A stretch of DNA of 64,000 nucleotides, from assembly GCA_009859145.1 (NCBI GenBank), contig VRVR01000062.1, positions 1 to 64,000 of the forward strand, in the 5' to 3' direction. Shown in pieces: positions 1-9,846 of the stretch; position 1 is the stretch's first letter; every line of letters starts with the position of its first letter. The notes below the pieces were generated by a model, which worked only from the letters and a program-made list of their open reading frames with translations, was not told where the DNA came from and did not search any database. Made by a program: the position numbers and the translations under genes. This DNA is from Andalucia godoyi. Lineage: Eukaryota > Discoba > Jakobea > Jakobida > Andaluciidae.

Positions 1-600
1 GCTTTCGATTTCCAGCTGCATGGGTCGGATTTTCCGTTTTCGCAGATGAGCCGATGCTAGCCGTTTCGTTCTTTCCATTTTATACCCTTGCCTCATGCCT
101 TCGGATTTTCGAAGTTTGATAGGCCAGGTGTTTGGGATACTTCCGTCAGTGATAGCCAGCCCTTCTATGCTTTTGACCTGGCTGAGTGCTATGCATGACA
201 TTCCGGGTGACTTCTCGGCTGTTCCCAGATCCCATACTGCTCTATGAACGTCATACCCTGGCTTTTTTGTGGATTGTCACAACATACGAGAGGGACAACG
301 GAAATTGAATGCGATCTGCTGCATTGTTGTTGTTGCCGATGGAGACTGCTCGACTAGCAGAAAGGACGGGCACCCACGTAGCATGTTCAGGATCAGAAGA
401 GCATGGAGGGCCCCGATATTCTGGGAACTCGACTGCAACAAAGAAAGGCATAGAAAGAGTATCAGCAGCCGCTTCCCTGTTCCAATGCACTATTGCTTGA
501 ACAATTCCTTGGCTGCAGTTGATCGTAGCATCGCAGGACATCCGACAGCCAGACAGAGTACTGGAGGACATCCCATAGCGTTTGATGCGGGAACGGACTT
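1..600 (-). pseudogene. PIF1-type DNA helicase, C-terminal part, frame-broken and cut by the window edge
   Basis: Read on the minus strand, three frames in succession give consecutive helicase blocks. About 590-545 reads PPVLCLAVGCPAML, like the VGCPVMLLRN block of PIF1 proteins. About 520-270 reads NCSQGIVQAIV, then VAVEFPEYRGPP, then a segment ending SYVVTIHK. After a shift at an A-run (about 263-268) comes SQGMTF. After another shift, about 240-1 reads AVWDLGTAEKSPGMSCIALS and runs open off the left edge. These match the Walker-distal motifs of PIF1/Helitron-type helicases (TIHKSQG, then ALSRV). At least three one- or two-base shifts and an internal stop mean it cannot make one protein. 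Upstream helicase motifs would lie above position 600 but are absent; repeat copy A begins at 765. It is probably a dead copy from a mobile element, or a decayed cellular PIF1 paralogue. Confidence 0.8.
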
Positions 601-764
601 TGCTCTTGACAAAAACAGGCTGGAGGTCCCGAATGTCTCGCTACTATTCGTACGATATGTTGTTGTGGAAAAGGATTGGGAGTTGCAAAGAAAGTAAAGT
701 ATTGTGTATTTTTATAAAATGGATTTTCAAAACATAAAATATACATGACCGCAGTATTGGATCA

Positions 765-1623
765 CGCCTACATTGTACACTGAACATGCATATCTACAAA
801 TAGACATGCGTATTCAATCTTGCATCCCGTTGCCTGGAAGGGAACAAGCCCCAACACGCCTCACGGCGTTCTTCAGATAAATGTTCCGCGCTCCGTTCCC
901 AATCTCGATCAATCTGCGAGCCACTTTCTCAGCGTGACACGTGGTTCCTGAGAAGGGTGCATTTTGATTCTGACGGCCCTAGCAGCAGGGTAGTGACACG
1001 TGGTGTCTTAGTAGGTCTGCGGGACCTAGGAGACCCTGTATCGAGCGGCGTAGGCGTAGGCGAATGCGTCATCCCAGCGCACCCACGCCCATATTTGAAT
1101 TAAAAAGTGAAACCAACGAATGATAGAATAGATGGCCACGGATGCTGCGTTAAAGAGTGTCGAAAATGCAGAGCCTGTGTCACCGGCTGAATTTTGGCCG
1201 AGCGTGCGTAAGCACGAATTCCTGTGAAACAAACGTGCTAGTGTCAGCCAGTATTGACCATGTCTGTTTATGGATACTTCCCGTATGCATGACAATGACG
1301 TGTCATTCTTCACACGGTCACGACGAGCAACGACGACGTTTTCGCCAGCATGTGATAACCAAAGCTGCTGAATACAAAGATGCTGTAGTCCACGACGAAG
1401 CAACTGAAGAGCACAAACACTGTGGAGTTCGAAATGGATCGCGCTTGGCTTTGGTCCTCGAAAAGATACGTTTGAAGCATTATTCAATCATATTGAGCGC
1501 CCTTTTGCTTTAAGCGAAGTGCGCGATGGCTGCCTCGACGCTTCTCATGTAGGGAGTTGTACGCATAAATCTCATGAAAGCGACGTGAGTGTTGCCAGCA
1601 CTGATCAACATTGATTTGCATTG
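765..1623 (+). repeat. Interspersed repeat, copy A (longest copy)
   Basis: This 859-bp non-coding element is shared with three other places in the window. Its first 545 bp match 51785-52327 in the same orientation with scattered mismatches. Its last 289 bp match 25222-24935 in reverse complement with one visible mismatch. Parts of both halves match 38112-37377 in reverse. The shared left edge is CGCCTACATT and the last shared bases are TTTGCATTG. There are no obvious terminal inverted repeats. ORFs inside (for example 1026-1487 minus) are not maintained between copies. Family unknown. Confidence 0.85.
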
Positions 1624-1804
1624 GAACGAGGGCTAAAGTGTAACATTTCTATAATTTAGTGTTTATCCATATGAAAGGATGTTTTGGTGCTGTTTTTTTT
1701 TCTCGTGCTTCTCACGTAAAAAGAACAGTCATCCTTGTGCGTGACGGGTGTGCAGATGGTGATGGCCCTGAGAGTGCTGTGGCGGGCATTGTAGCGTGTC
1801 GAAT

Positions 1805-3178
1805 CTACAAGTGTACCATTTTCTCCATCAGAAAAGCAGGATTCCATGCGATGATGATACCGTCACTGGCTCGCTGCCAGCAATCTCGCTTGATTTCGAG
1901 CATCACATGCCACCCGTGCTCCTGCAGAAAGAGGCGTAGTGGCGTGTTTAGATCCACGTGGGTTCCAATATGAATGCTTCGAACTCGTTGATTAATGACC
2001 CGTGGGTCTCCGCTGAGCACTAGTAACTCAAAAGTTTGCAAATCGATATCAATTACGTCAACGATTTCATCGGTCTGCAACAAAGCGTCGAAAAGATCAG
2101 CCAGTGTGATGGTGCGCACAGGACTTTCCTTCATTTGCATAATACTGGGCTGCGTTTTTGCCCAGGCGTCGTTCTTGACTCCGACGAAACTTCCTAGTTG
2201 TCCTACCTCGTCGGCAAACAAGATAGTGTCTCCCGAATGATTTGTCAATGCATTATTGATCCAGAATACAGTTACTCGGTTGTCTATCTTCACACGGGAC
2301 CCTCGCAGGTTTTCGTGTGAAATGGGTGTTGCTTCGAAGGATTCGCCAGCGAATTCCTTTAAAAACTCAAATCCAAGAGCATGATTCGACGGATTGGCCT
2401 CCACTCCAATCAACACGGCGCGATGAACATGTTTGACTTGCTTCAACGCGGACGCAGCAACCAGCGTCCACAATGCGTGTCCAGCGCCGAGCTCCGCCAT
2501 GACAAATGTCGATCCAGATGCCAGGACATGATAGTGAATCATGTTTGCCTCGATGTAATCTTCCTCAAACGCTTTCGATATCCAATGATCTTCACTCATG
2601 GCGCTCCATGCGGGGTACGATGGACTGCAAAACCGACTGTTCCCGGAGTACTGATCAGGGCAACGAACAGATGGAATGGAGAGGGGTGCGAACGAGCATG
2701 AGAACGGGAGAGGCGGCAACCTCGTATCATGTTCCTGATGCAACGGATCTGACATGCACTCGTCAAACGCGTTACGATTGTCGTGAATGAAAATCTCATC
2801 CTTCCGCAACGACAAGAAGTGCAATCGAGTCAGCATCCACCAAGGCGACCGAAACATGCGGCACGCTCCTCTAGCTGTACACGGCAGACGATCCCAATTC
2901 TCGTGACACATTGGTGGAACTGACGTTGCCTTTCGGTCCACGAGATGCCCGACAAACGGATCGTGAAGATGACTCGGCGCCTCCTTCCGCGTGGATTTTG
3001 GTTTCCAACTGCTGGCTAAAGAAGATATGCTGGTTTGTGGAGGAGCAGGTGGCGGTGGTGACGGTGGCGGCACTTGTCGATAACGCAGTCCGAATGCAAG
3101 CAGCAGGACACAACCTAGGCATACTGCAAACGTCAACGCTTTGGAGTTCACTCTCCGGTGAGAAAACGGAACAATCAT
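1805..3178 (-). CDS. FkbM-like SAM-dependent methyltransferase, type II membrane protein
   Basis: The protein has 457 residues. I use the first ATG (3178); the frame stays open two codons further but only from a TTG. Residues about 15-33 form one hydrophobic segment, followed by a Pro-rich stem (PPPSPPPPAPP), the layout of a Golgi or ER lumenal enzyme. The C-terminal half looks like a Rossmann methyltransferase: VMAELGAGHALWTLVAA resembles the glycine-rich SAM loop, VEANP fits the acidic end of strand 2, and DVIDIDLQTFELLVL resembles the motif IV region of FkbM-type enzymes. The family usually O-methylates sugars or lipids; the substrate here is unknown. A 17-bp tandem repeat lies in the leader about 30 bp before the ATG. 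Family assignment is moderate, membrane topology firmer. Confidence 0.65.
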   Translation of the reverse strand: MIVPFSHRRVNSKALTFAVCLGCVLLLAFGLRYRQVPPPSPPPPAPPQTSISSLASSWKPKSTRKEAPSHLHDPFVGHLVDRKATSVPPMCHENWDRLPCTARGACRMFRSPWWMLTRLHFLSLRKDEIFIHDNRNAFDECMSDPLHQEHDTRLPPLPFSCSFAPLSIPSVRCPDQYSGNSRFCSPSYPAWSAMSEDHWISKAFEEDYIEANMIHYHVLASGSTFVMAELGAGHALWTLVAASALKQVKHVHRAVLIGVEANPSNHALGFEFLKEFAGESFEATPISHENLRGSRVKIDNRVTVFWINNALTNHSGDTILFADEVGQLGSFVGVKNDAWAKTQPSIMQMKESPVRTITLADLFDALLQTDEIVDVIDIDLQTFELLVLSGDPRVINQRVRSIHIGTHVDLNTPLRLFLQEHGWHVMLEIKRDCWQRASDGIIIAWNPAFLMEKMVHL

Positions 3179-4212
3179 GGGCAATGGTACGAAAAATATG
3201 ACGCAAAAACTGAAAACTGAAGAAAACTGAAAACTGAAGAAAACTGAAAACTGAAGAAAACTGAAAGCTGAAAACTGAGAACCGAAGCAGCAAAACAGAA
3301 GCCGGCATCTGAGTTCCGCACATCACTTGTTGTAGCCCGCGAGGCGAGCTGACACCTTCTCAATCATCAGGTGAGCCATTCCTGAAACGTGTTGCTTTCT
3401 GCAAGGGGCACGTACCTCCCTGCTGAACTACAGTATGTCTGGGGCGCTGGGCGCATAATTAGGGCAGCATCAAGTGATGTTTGGGGCTTTTTACTGATTA
3501 AAGAATCCCCTGAAATTTTATTTTTTTTTTAAGCCTCGGGGGGGCCGGCTGTAGTCACTAATTGTTTTTTAGATGAGGTTTCGGACATGTTACAGCAGGG
3601 AGTTTTACAAACCCCGGGTCCGTTCAGTCTCTGCAAAGTGCATTTCCACTGCTCAACGCTGTCGGCTTTTACACAAAAAAAAAAGAAAAAAGAAAAAAAA
3701 AAATGTAATCGCGTATGCAGATAAACCCAGCTGATGCAGCATTCGATCTGTCAGGGACTCCTGCCAGCAATCACTGGCCGAGGTCGAGCGAAGCTGTTCA
3801 ACTGGTGTTTCCCAACCTCCGTCTTGCTGGCCTTCAAACAGTTAAAGTTTGTGGGGAGACTTGCCACAAAGAAGAGAATCCCTTTGCAATTCATGCAGCA
3901 CGTCTGAGGATATTTTCAGTTTCATGCCGTTGCGCAGGACACAGCAGTCCGTGGCGACGATATCTGCAGCAGGATACTTGGTCTACTACTCAGTGTTAAT
4001 CCAAGTTGCGCTCGCGGTGCTGCACAGCGTCTGGATCCGCGCTGTCATTCGCAATGCCACTGGGTATAACAACATCCATAGCATTCACGCTGGAATACCA
4101 AAAAAAGCGTCCGAAAAGAAATCTGTTTGTAACGTTTTTATTCCAGCTGAAACATCTTTTAAAAACGGGCAGCAAGCAAGCGAAGCGCACCATGAACGGC
4201 AGCTGTTCATCG
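3179..4212. other. Intergenic region with a 17-bp tandem repeat and A-rich tract
   Basis: No gene is supported. It holds the tandem repeat at 3210-3279, a T-run near 3521-3531 followed by a G-rich patch, and an A-rich tract at 3675-3703. Short overlapping ORFs at 3715-4484 (plus) have no recognisable domain and partly oppose the FN3-like reading on the minus strand. Confidence 0.6.
3210..3279. repeat. 17-bp tandem repeat in the methyltransferase leader
   Basis: Three exact tandem units of CTGAAAACTGAAGAAAA at 3210-3260 are followed by a degenerate partial unit to about 3279. It sits 32 bp upstream of the ATG at 3178, so it is probably in the 5' leader or core promoter. Confidence 0.9.
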
Positions 4213-4867
4213 TCATCGCAAAAGGACAACGCTTACCGCACCGATCAGCGGAGCCAGGACATGAGCGAGATTTGCAGGAAGAGCAAACGAGGTTGGATCC
4301 TCGCCGTCCCCCGAACCATCGTCGGAGAAAGTCTCATTGGAAAGAACCGCCTTGTAAATGTACCCAGCAGGCGTTTCTTCGGATGCCCATGCAAAATAGC
4401 AGCGGTTTTCTTTCTGCGCGCAGAGCACCAGCACCTCGTCTACCTCCGGAAGGCAGTTCCGAGGTGAAGTGGTGGATTTCGTAACGAGTGGTGTTCGACT
4501 GTCCTCCCGGTGTGTAGTCAACAAACAATCCAGACTCCCCGTTGGGAGCGCTCCATGACATGCGCGCACAGGTCGACGTTACAGGCAGGGGAGGATGGAT
4601 CCAGTTATTCGTGGAGACGGCCACGACAAATCCGCCAAAATCTGCAATTCCTTGATACGGATCCAGGAAGTTGCATCCTCGAGTTTGAATTCTTTCGTTC
4701 TGTTGGCGTTTGAAAACATAGTTGCAGCCGTTGAGTAGTCGAGTAGACTGTCGGGAAGTTACGCGACGCAGATTGACGCATCGATGAGCGAGATGCAGCG
4801 TTGTCGGTATTACGTTATGCTGTACCGCTCCATGCTCTTTTTTCAGTTGTCCTGACAACTGCTGCAC
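4213..4867 (-). pseudogene. FN3-like membrane or GPI-anchored protein, frame-broken
   Basis: Two overlapping minus-strand frames look like one protein. The upstream frame (to about 4455) reads GGFVVAVSTNNWIHPP, then RMSWSAPNGESGLFVDYTPG, then TRYEIHHFTSELP. The +1 frame continues with EVDEVLVLCAQKENRCYFAW, then SEETPAGYIYK, and ends with a hydrophobic tail (LAHVLAPLIGAVSVVLLR). Each frame loses sensible sequence at the junction near the codons for ELP, so a one-base shift or sequence error at about 4450-4460 is the simplest reading. I see no GTATGT-type intron here. The SWSAP...Y pattern and terminal hydrophobic segment resemble an FN3 domain followed by an anchor. The neighbouring gene at 5033 is also an FN3/TM protein and is divergently oriented, so a decayed relative is possible. 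The start is unknown. Confidence 0.4.
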
Positions 4868-5032
4868 AGAGAGAGGGGAGAGAGAGAAATCTTCTTTCTC
4901 TTACGGCATCATGTGATGCGAGCAAGAGGAAAAGGATTATCCACACATTCCGCGCTTTTCTTTCGCGAATTTTCTTGGTTTGGTTTCCTTTTATCCCGCC
5001 TGATTCGCGATTGTTTGGTGCATACTGAGTGA

Positions 5033-6949
5033 ATGAGGATGGATCGAGTGGTGTTTTTTACATTGCTGTTGGTATTTGCGGTGCTGCGCGGGCTGCATGT
5101 ATCGCATGGTGCACCGTCGTTGGGGATCGATTGGACTGCCCAAATATGTCTTCTTGCGCCACGTTCGCAGTGCATGTCTTTCAACTCAACACGCATTGAA
5201 CCAGACTCCACCACGAATTCTGTTTGGATCTTTGGTCCCGCAACTAACTCCAACTCCCTCATTCACACCGGCACGGATACTGATGCCGACCCTGGGACAT
5301 CCTCTGCGGTTCGAATCGATCTTTCAGGATCTGTGTACTCGGCACATGCAACTGCGGCCCCGGCCCCCATTACTCCTAGAATGTCGACAACCGTCACCGT
5401 TCCAGGTTCCGGATACATCTTCGCCTGGTCCAATGACGACAATGGTGTGTTGTATCGCATCAATACGCTTTTGCAGCGTGCGTCGGCAGCTCCATTTTCC
5501 TTGCAGTCCGTGTTTTCCTCCGATGGAAATCGCGTGACGTCGCTGTGTTGGCATCCAGCGGTCCCAGATGTAGTCTATGTTGTCGGATCATCTTCGGCAT
5601 CTGTAGTTGTGAATGTGGATTCGTTTTCGCTGAATGCAACAACGACCCGTTTGCACGGGCATGGATGCACCGTTAGCGCGGGAACTGGTGGTCAGGGAGA
5701 CCCGCTGCCTGCGTGGATCGCTACGTTCAACGGTGCGACCGTCCAGTTCTACAATCCATTCGCAGACTCCGTCGTCGGATCGTATGTGTTTCAAGGAAGC
5801 ACCAGTGTCCTTGCGCTCTCGACCTATGGTATTGCCGTCTCTACCATCAACGACAACGGTGGCAAGGTGTACTTGCGCAAAACTGAGTCGTTTGTGTTTA
5901 CCGAGGTCGATTCGTTGCTTCCAGGACCGCTGGTGCACGTGTGTGTACCTCCGGATTCATCTGCCATATGGGGTGTGTCGGGCGGCACTCTTTCTTCCTT
6001 GTCCCTCGGTACCGTTCCCCAAAAAAAGTGGGTCTCGTACGATGTGGGAGCGGTGTCGTACTTGCGGTGTGGGCCCCGGGCCGATACCGTGTATGCTCTG
6101 GATTCCAACGGGACTGCGTTTTCGTTTGGCATCTACGGACGGCCTGCCAGCTGGGATTCGCTGACGGGGTTCAAAATGACATCGTACTCGACTTCCAGCG
6201 CAGCGTTCACATGCGATTCATGCGGCACGGGACTTGGGTTGCAGCTGAGGCTCGTGAACCTGGACGATCCGTTGCAACGCATTGTCCAGTATTATGACGT
6301 GCTTACGATTCAAGGGCTGCATTCGTACGCAAGGTACTCGGCATGGGTGGCGTTCGGGTCGTCGGCAGTCAGCAGCCCTGTGGTATTCGGGACCGCAGAA
6401 CCACTTTCTGCTCCCACCGGTCTCTTCGTGGATGCCTTTCCAAGTTCTGTGGGGGAAGAGATGTGGGATTTCCTTGTTACTTGGGATGCGGTGAAACCAC
6501 AGGGAGAAGGTCAGATGATGCAGACGGCCGCTGGGTATGTGGTTACTGTGACGGATGTTGCTCCAGGGTTTTCGTGGACTGTTTCCACCGTGGGTGACGA
6601 ATCGCTGGTGTGGCTTCGAGGCTCAGACTTTAAGGGCGATATGCAGTCATATACTGTGCAAGTCGCTGCGGTTTCCCGGGAATTCATGAACACTGGCTCT
6701 GTCTCGAACGCCGTCACGTTCAGTGCATCAGATCCACAGCATCGACATTCCAAGAACGATAAGAATTTGGACGATGATGCAGACGCTGGTGCGTCGATCG
6801 CAGTCATCGTTGCAGTCTGCCTTGGTGTGGCTGTCGTCCTTGTTGCAACGGTCGCTGGCGCTGTCGCACTCCGCAAAAGACGTGTTCAGCGACAACAGAA
6901 TTTTGTTCGCTTGCAGGCCGTAGATCATCTTCCATTAGGAGGAATGTAG
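5033..6949 (+). CDS. Single-pass surface protein with FN3-like domain
   Basis: The protein has 638 residues, beginning with a clear signal peptide (RVVFFTLLLVFAVLRGL, about residues 4-20). Residues about 40-430 are rich in short beta-like stretches such as VTSLCWHPAVPDVVYVVG and DTVYALDSNGTAFSFGIYG, suggesting a divergent propeller or beta-sandwich array. An FN3-like domain follows (about 455-560: WDFLVTWDAV ... AGYVVTVTDV ... YTVQVAAVSREF). A transmembrane helix (about 583-606, SIAVIVAVCLGVAVVLVATV) precedes a basic cytoplasmic tail of about 30 residues (RKRRVQRQQ). This is the layout of a type I plasma-membrane adhesion or receptor protein. No enzyme motif is visible and the ligand is unknown. 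Confidence 0.7.
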   Translation: MRMDRVVFFTLLLVFAVLRGLHVSHGAPSLGIDWTAQICLLAPRSQCMSFNSTRIEPDSTTNSVWIFGPATNSNSLIHTGTDTDADPGTSSAVRIDLSGSVYSAHATAAPAPITPRMSTTVTVPGSGYIFAWSNDDNGVLYRINTLLQRASAAPFSLQSVFSSDGNRVTSLCWHPAVPDVVYVVGSSSASVVVNVDSFSLNATTTRLHGHGCTVSAGTGGQGDPLPAWIATFNGATVQFYNPFADSVVGSYVFQGSTSVLALSTYGIAVSTINDNGGKVYLRKTESFVFTEVDSLLPGPLVHVCVPPDSSAIWGVSGGTLSSLSLGTVPQKKWVSYDVGAVSYLRCGPRADTVYALDSNGTAFSFGIYGRPASWDSLTGFKMTSYSTSSAAFTCDSCGTGLGLQLRLVNLDDPLQRIVQYYDVLTIQGLHSYARYSAWVAFGSSAVSSPVVFGTAEPLSAPTGLFVDAFPSSVGEEMWDFLVTWDAVKPQGEGQMMQTAAGYVVTVTDVAPGFSWTVSTVGDESLVWLRGSDFKGDMQSYTVQVAAVSREFMNTGSVSNAVTFSASDPQHRHSKNDKNLDDDADAGASIAVIVAVCLGVAVVLVATVAGAVALRKRRVQRQQNFVRLQAVDHLPLGGM

Positions 6950-7404
6950 ATGAAGTGAAGTCGTTAGTGGTGTAATTGCTGTCATTCATTATTTGGATTT
7001 CACATTTTAAGTCTCATTATCCATCACTTGTCGACAACCATCTGTGTTGGTGACACTCGCGTAACCCAAGAAAGGAAAAACATGTCATTTTCCAACTTCC
7101 ACAATGGGACCCCGCATATTCGTAAACCAATCCAAAATATTCTGCAAACAACTCCTTTGCTGTACAGTAATGAGCACCGTTCGACTTGCAAGACACGGGC
7201 CGTCATCCGACTGCATGCAGAAAAAGAAGAAGAAAAGAAAAAAACGCGCGGGCTGAAAAAAACAAGAATCCCAATCGCACTGTTCAGCGCACTTCTCTGA
7301 GCAAGCGCTGCACCCTTCGACGGGCTTCAAAAACGAAAAGAAAAGAAAAAGGTGCGCTGGAATGCGTTACAGCATTAGCTTCCATTCATACATACATTGC
7401 AGGC
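6950..7404. other. Convergent 3' intergenic region
   Basis: This stretch lies between the stops of two converging genes. It is A-rich in places (7218-7265, 7330-7350). No gene, RNA or repeat is supported. Confidence 0.6.
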
Positions 7405-9413
7405 CTACGATTCCGTCAATGCAGCAGAAGATGAGGAGCGAGAACGGCGCAGCTGCTGTGTTTCTTCAAGCAAGTGACGTATTTGAAAACTTTGCTGCGT
7501 GATTTCTAAATGCAGTGGGTGATAAGAGATACCGAAAGAAGAAAAAAAGAAAGAAAGAGAAAACACGTTAATCAAAAGGAGACAAAACAATACGTAAAAT
7601 AAAAAAAGAGATAGGAACGAACAGACAAGTACATACCGTCGAGTAAACTTCGAAGGCGATCCTCGCAAGGATAGTCAAAGGCATGTGGTGGGAGAAACCG
7701 AAACCGAAACGACAGATCACGAGACTGCACGCGAGCGTTTTCCGACACTGCCTTGTACAGGAAATGCAGTCCCTTCGTGCACTGCTCTGCAATCGCATGA
7801 AGTGTGCTTCCGAGTTGGGAAGCGACGTGATTCATGTCCTCCACGAGCAGCGGGTTCAGCGAAAACCTCTGTTCCTCTTCGAAAATGTGTGCGGCCTTTT
7901 CTTCAAACACGGAATGCCGAGATCGTTCGAGTCCCGTCAAATACGATTCTCGACTGTCGAGGTCCGCAATGTGGCCTTCGAGATCTGCGATTTCACGGCG
8001 CAGTACCTGCAATCTGGCGCGTGCGGCAATGCGCTCCCGCTGAATGTTCTCAATGGATTGCTCATACGCAGACTGCTCCTTTGTCCGATTCGCAGCGATG
8101 ATAAGTGCCTGAAACTTCAAGTCCTCTACTTTGGCGCACCGTGCAGAATCATCCGACATGAGCTCCAAATCATGATCCAGACGCTCAATGGAGAAAACGA
8201 GGTTCTTGTCGCGACTTAAAAGCTCCGTCATGTACGACATCAGGACCCCTAGTGATTCGTGGGAAATTCCTGGAGTGGGACATCGAGCTGCGTCTGCTGG
8301 GAGCGAGTCAATGGTGGCCGAGACCTCCTCAAATGTACGAAACGGACAGCTCCGTGGCCACCGGAACATCAGGATGCATTTCTGGACACAGTCCATCCAA
8401 GGCTTCAAATCCCGGGCATCGTCGTGGGTGAGAGAGAGCGAGAACTGCCGAAACTGCACGAGGCGTTCGCAGATACGCAGCAGGTTCGTCTCCGGCAGAC
8501 ACACCAAGTAACGCAACACTTGAGAAAAGGCTGCACACGGAAACCTCGCATCCGACAGGTCCTCCGACGTCGACTTTTGAAACACGAAATCCAGAAAGAT
8601 CTCCACGCACTGCGATCGCCGAAGCGTTTCGATGAATGTCAGCGACTCTCCAACACTCGTTTGGTACACTTCCCCAGGTATTCTCTGGGCCTCCTTCAGC
8701 ACATACCCAAGAAAAGGCTTCAGCTTCTTGTAGTCGCGCGCATTGCTCTCCAAGAAGTGGATCGTATGCTCTGCATTCTTTGCGACCACCGCTCTTCTCG
8801 ATCCCTCGTCCAACGACCCCCCTCCATTGTCATTTGCATTTGCACTCGTCGATGAAGAAGATGGTGACGGCAGTGCTGGTGGTGCTGATGGTGCTGGTGG
8901 TGGGTCTGCACGACGCTCACGCTCCGATCGGCGGCGTCGGTCTGTGCTAGCATCTGCAATAGCAAGGCACTTCACAACGACGTCTCCGTACTGCGGGTCC
9001 AAGTTCCCTTGATTCTTGCACTCCCAGATCGCGTCTTCAATGATGTGGTAATGGAATCCAAGCTGCTGCTGGATGTCCCGCACAAGCTGCTGCTCCGGCT
9101 CCGTCAGCTGCGCATCTTCCACCCGCTGTAGCTGCTGAAGCTGCTTCTTCTTCTTCTTCTTGTGCTTCTTTCCTCCGCCGCCCGAAACATCCAGAACGGA
9201 AAACGGATTGAATGATGCAAAATGGCCCTGTGTCGGATCCATCGCCATCGTCGTTCCGTCGTTTGGCAAGCCGGTCGTCCAGTAGTGGAACTTGATCCAA
9301 TGCTGGATGACATGGAAAACCCTCCCAAAAAAAGAAAAAGGGAAACTCAAGAAAAATTGAAACACGACGACTGTACACTCGGATCGGTTCGGTTTGATGC
9401 AATCATCGGGCAT
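7405..9413 (-). CDS. Unrecognised coiled-coil protein, two exons
   Basis: Exon 1 runs 9413-7637 and exon 2 7505-7405, joined in phase 1, giving 625 residues. Without splicing the frame ends in a low-complexity tail just after the donor; with splicing it reads LRSLLD then EITQQSFQIRHLLEETQQ. The N-terminal part has a Trp/Tyr-rich patch (HWIKFHYWTTGLPNDGT), a poly-Lys stretch (KKHKKKKKK), a short helical segment (HYHIIEDAIWECKNQGNLDP) that could be UBA-like, and a Pro/Ser-rich linker. The middle is helical (about residues 210-420). The C-terminal third (about 470-560) is a strong coiled-coil candidate. I do not recognise the family and assign no function. The first ATG in frame is at 9413; a hydrophobic Phe-rich stretch at residues about 18-30 leaves open another intron near the start. 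Confidence 0.7.
7506..7636 (-). other. Spliceosomal intron (131 nt)
   Basis: The donor is GTATGT at 7636-7631 and the acceptor TTTAG ends at 7506. The intron is T-rich, with a CTTATCACC motif about 15 nt before the acceptor. Splicing joins a phase-1 codon cleanly and extends the protein by 33 residues. Confidence 0.8.
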
Positions 9414-9846
9414 CAAGCCAGAAGAAGAAGAGGAGGGGGGAAAGCAGCCCGCAATCGCTACAGTCGCCTACAAGCGGGATCGTTTCAGCATGTGTTTGCA
9501 TTGTTTGGTTGGTTGGTTTATCGCTACCAATTGTTTCTCTGTTTAATTTAATTTTTTTCACCTTTTTGTTTTTTTTTTGTTGTGCGTGACAGGACACAGA
9601 GACAAAGACGCAGATACATAAAGTGATAAAGTCATACTTAAGCTTATAAACAGCAGTGCAAACCCAAATTCTTTTTTCGCTTTCCTTTTTCCTTTTTGCT
9701 TTTCCCAAAAGCGAATAGAAAAGAAGAAGAAGAAGAAGAAGAAAAGAAAAAAAGACGCAGCAGAAAGAGCACCAAGGTGTGCTGTATCCTCTGGAATTCG
9801 GATTGGTGGTTTCGTTTGCACCTACCTGTTCTTTTCTACAGCACGC
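9414..9846. other. Intergenic region upstream of the coiled-coil gene
   Basis: It contains AAG/T-rich low complexity (9540-9580, 9718-9755) and short ORFs only. It is the probable promoter of the minus-strand gene starting at 9413 and the 3' flank of ERG4. Confidence 0.55.

Noticed and set aside
1026-1487. ORF in repeat copy A, with an almost identical peptide at 25071-25253
   Set aside because: The peptide identity simply reflects near-identical DNA; copies B and C do not keep the frame.
1440-1500. Pol III B-box-like GTTCGAAATGG in repeat copy A (SINE hypothesis)
   Set aside because: There is no matching A box at the right distance and no A-rich or T-run end, so tRNA-derived SINE identity is not supported.
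7638-9413. Reading the coiled-coil gene as one unspliced ORF ending at 7572
   Set aside because: After the GTATGT donor the frame turns into hydrophobic Phe/Tyr low complexity; splicing gives a better helical end in matching phase.
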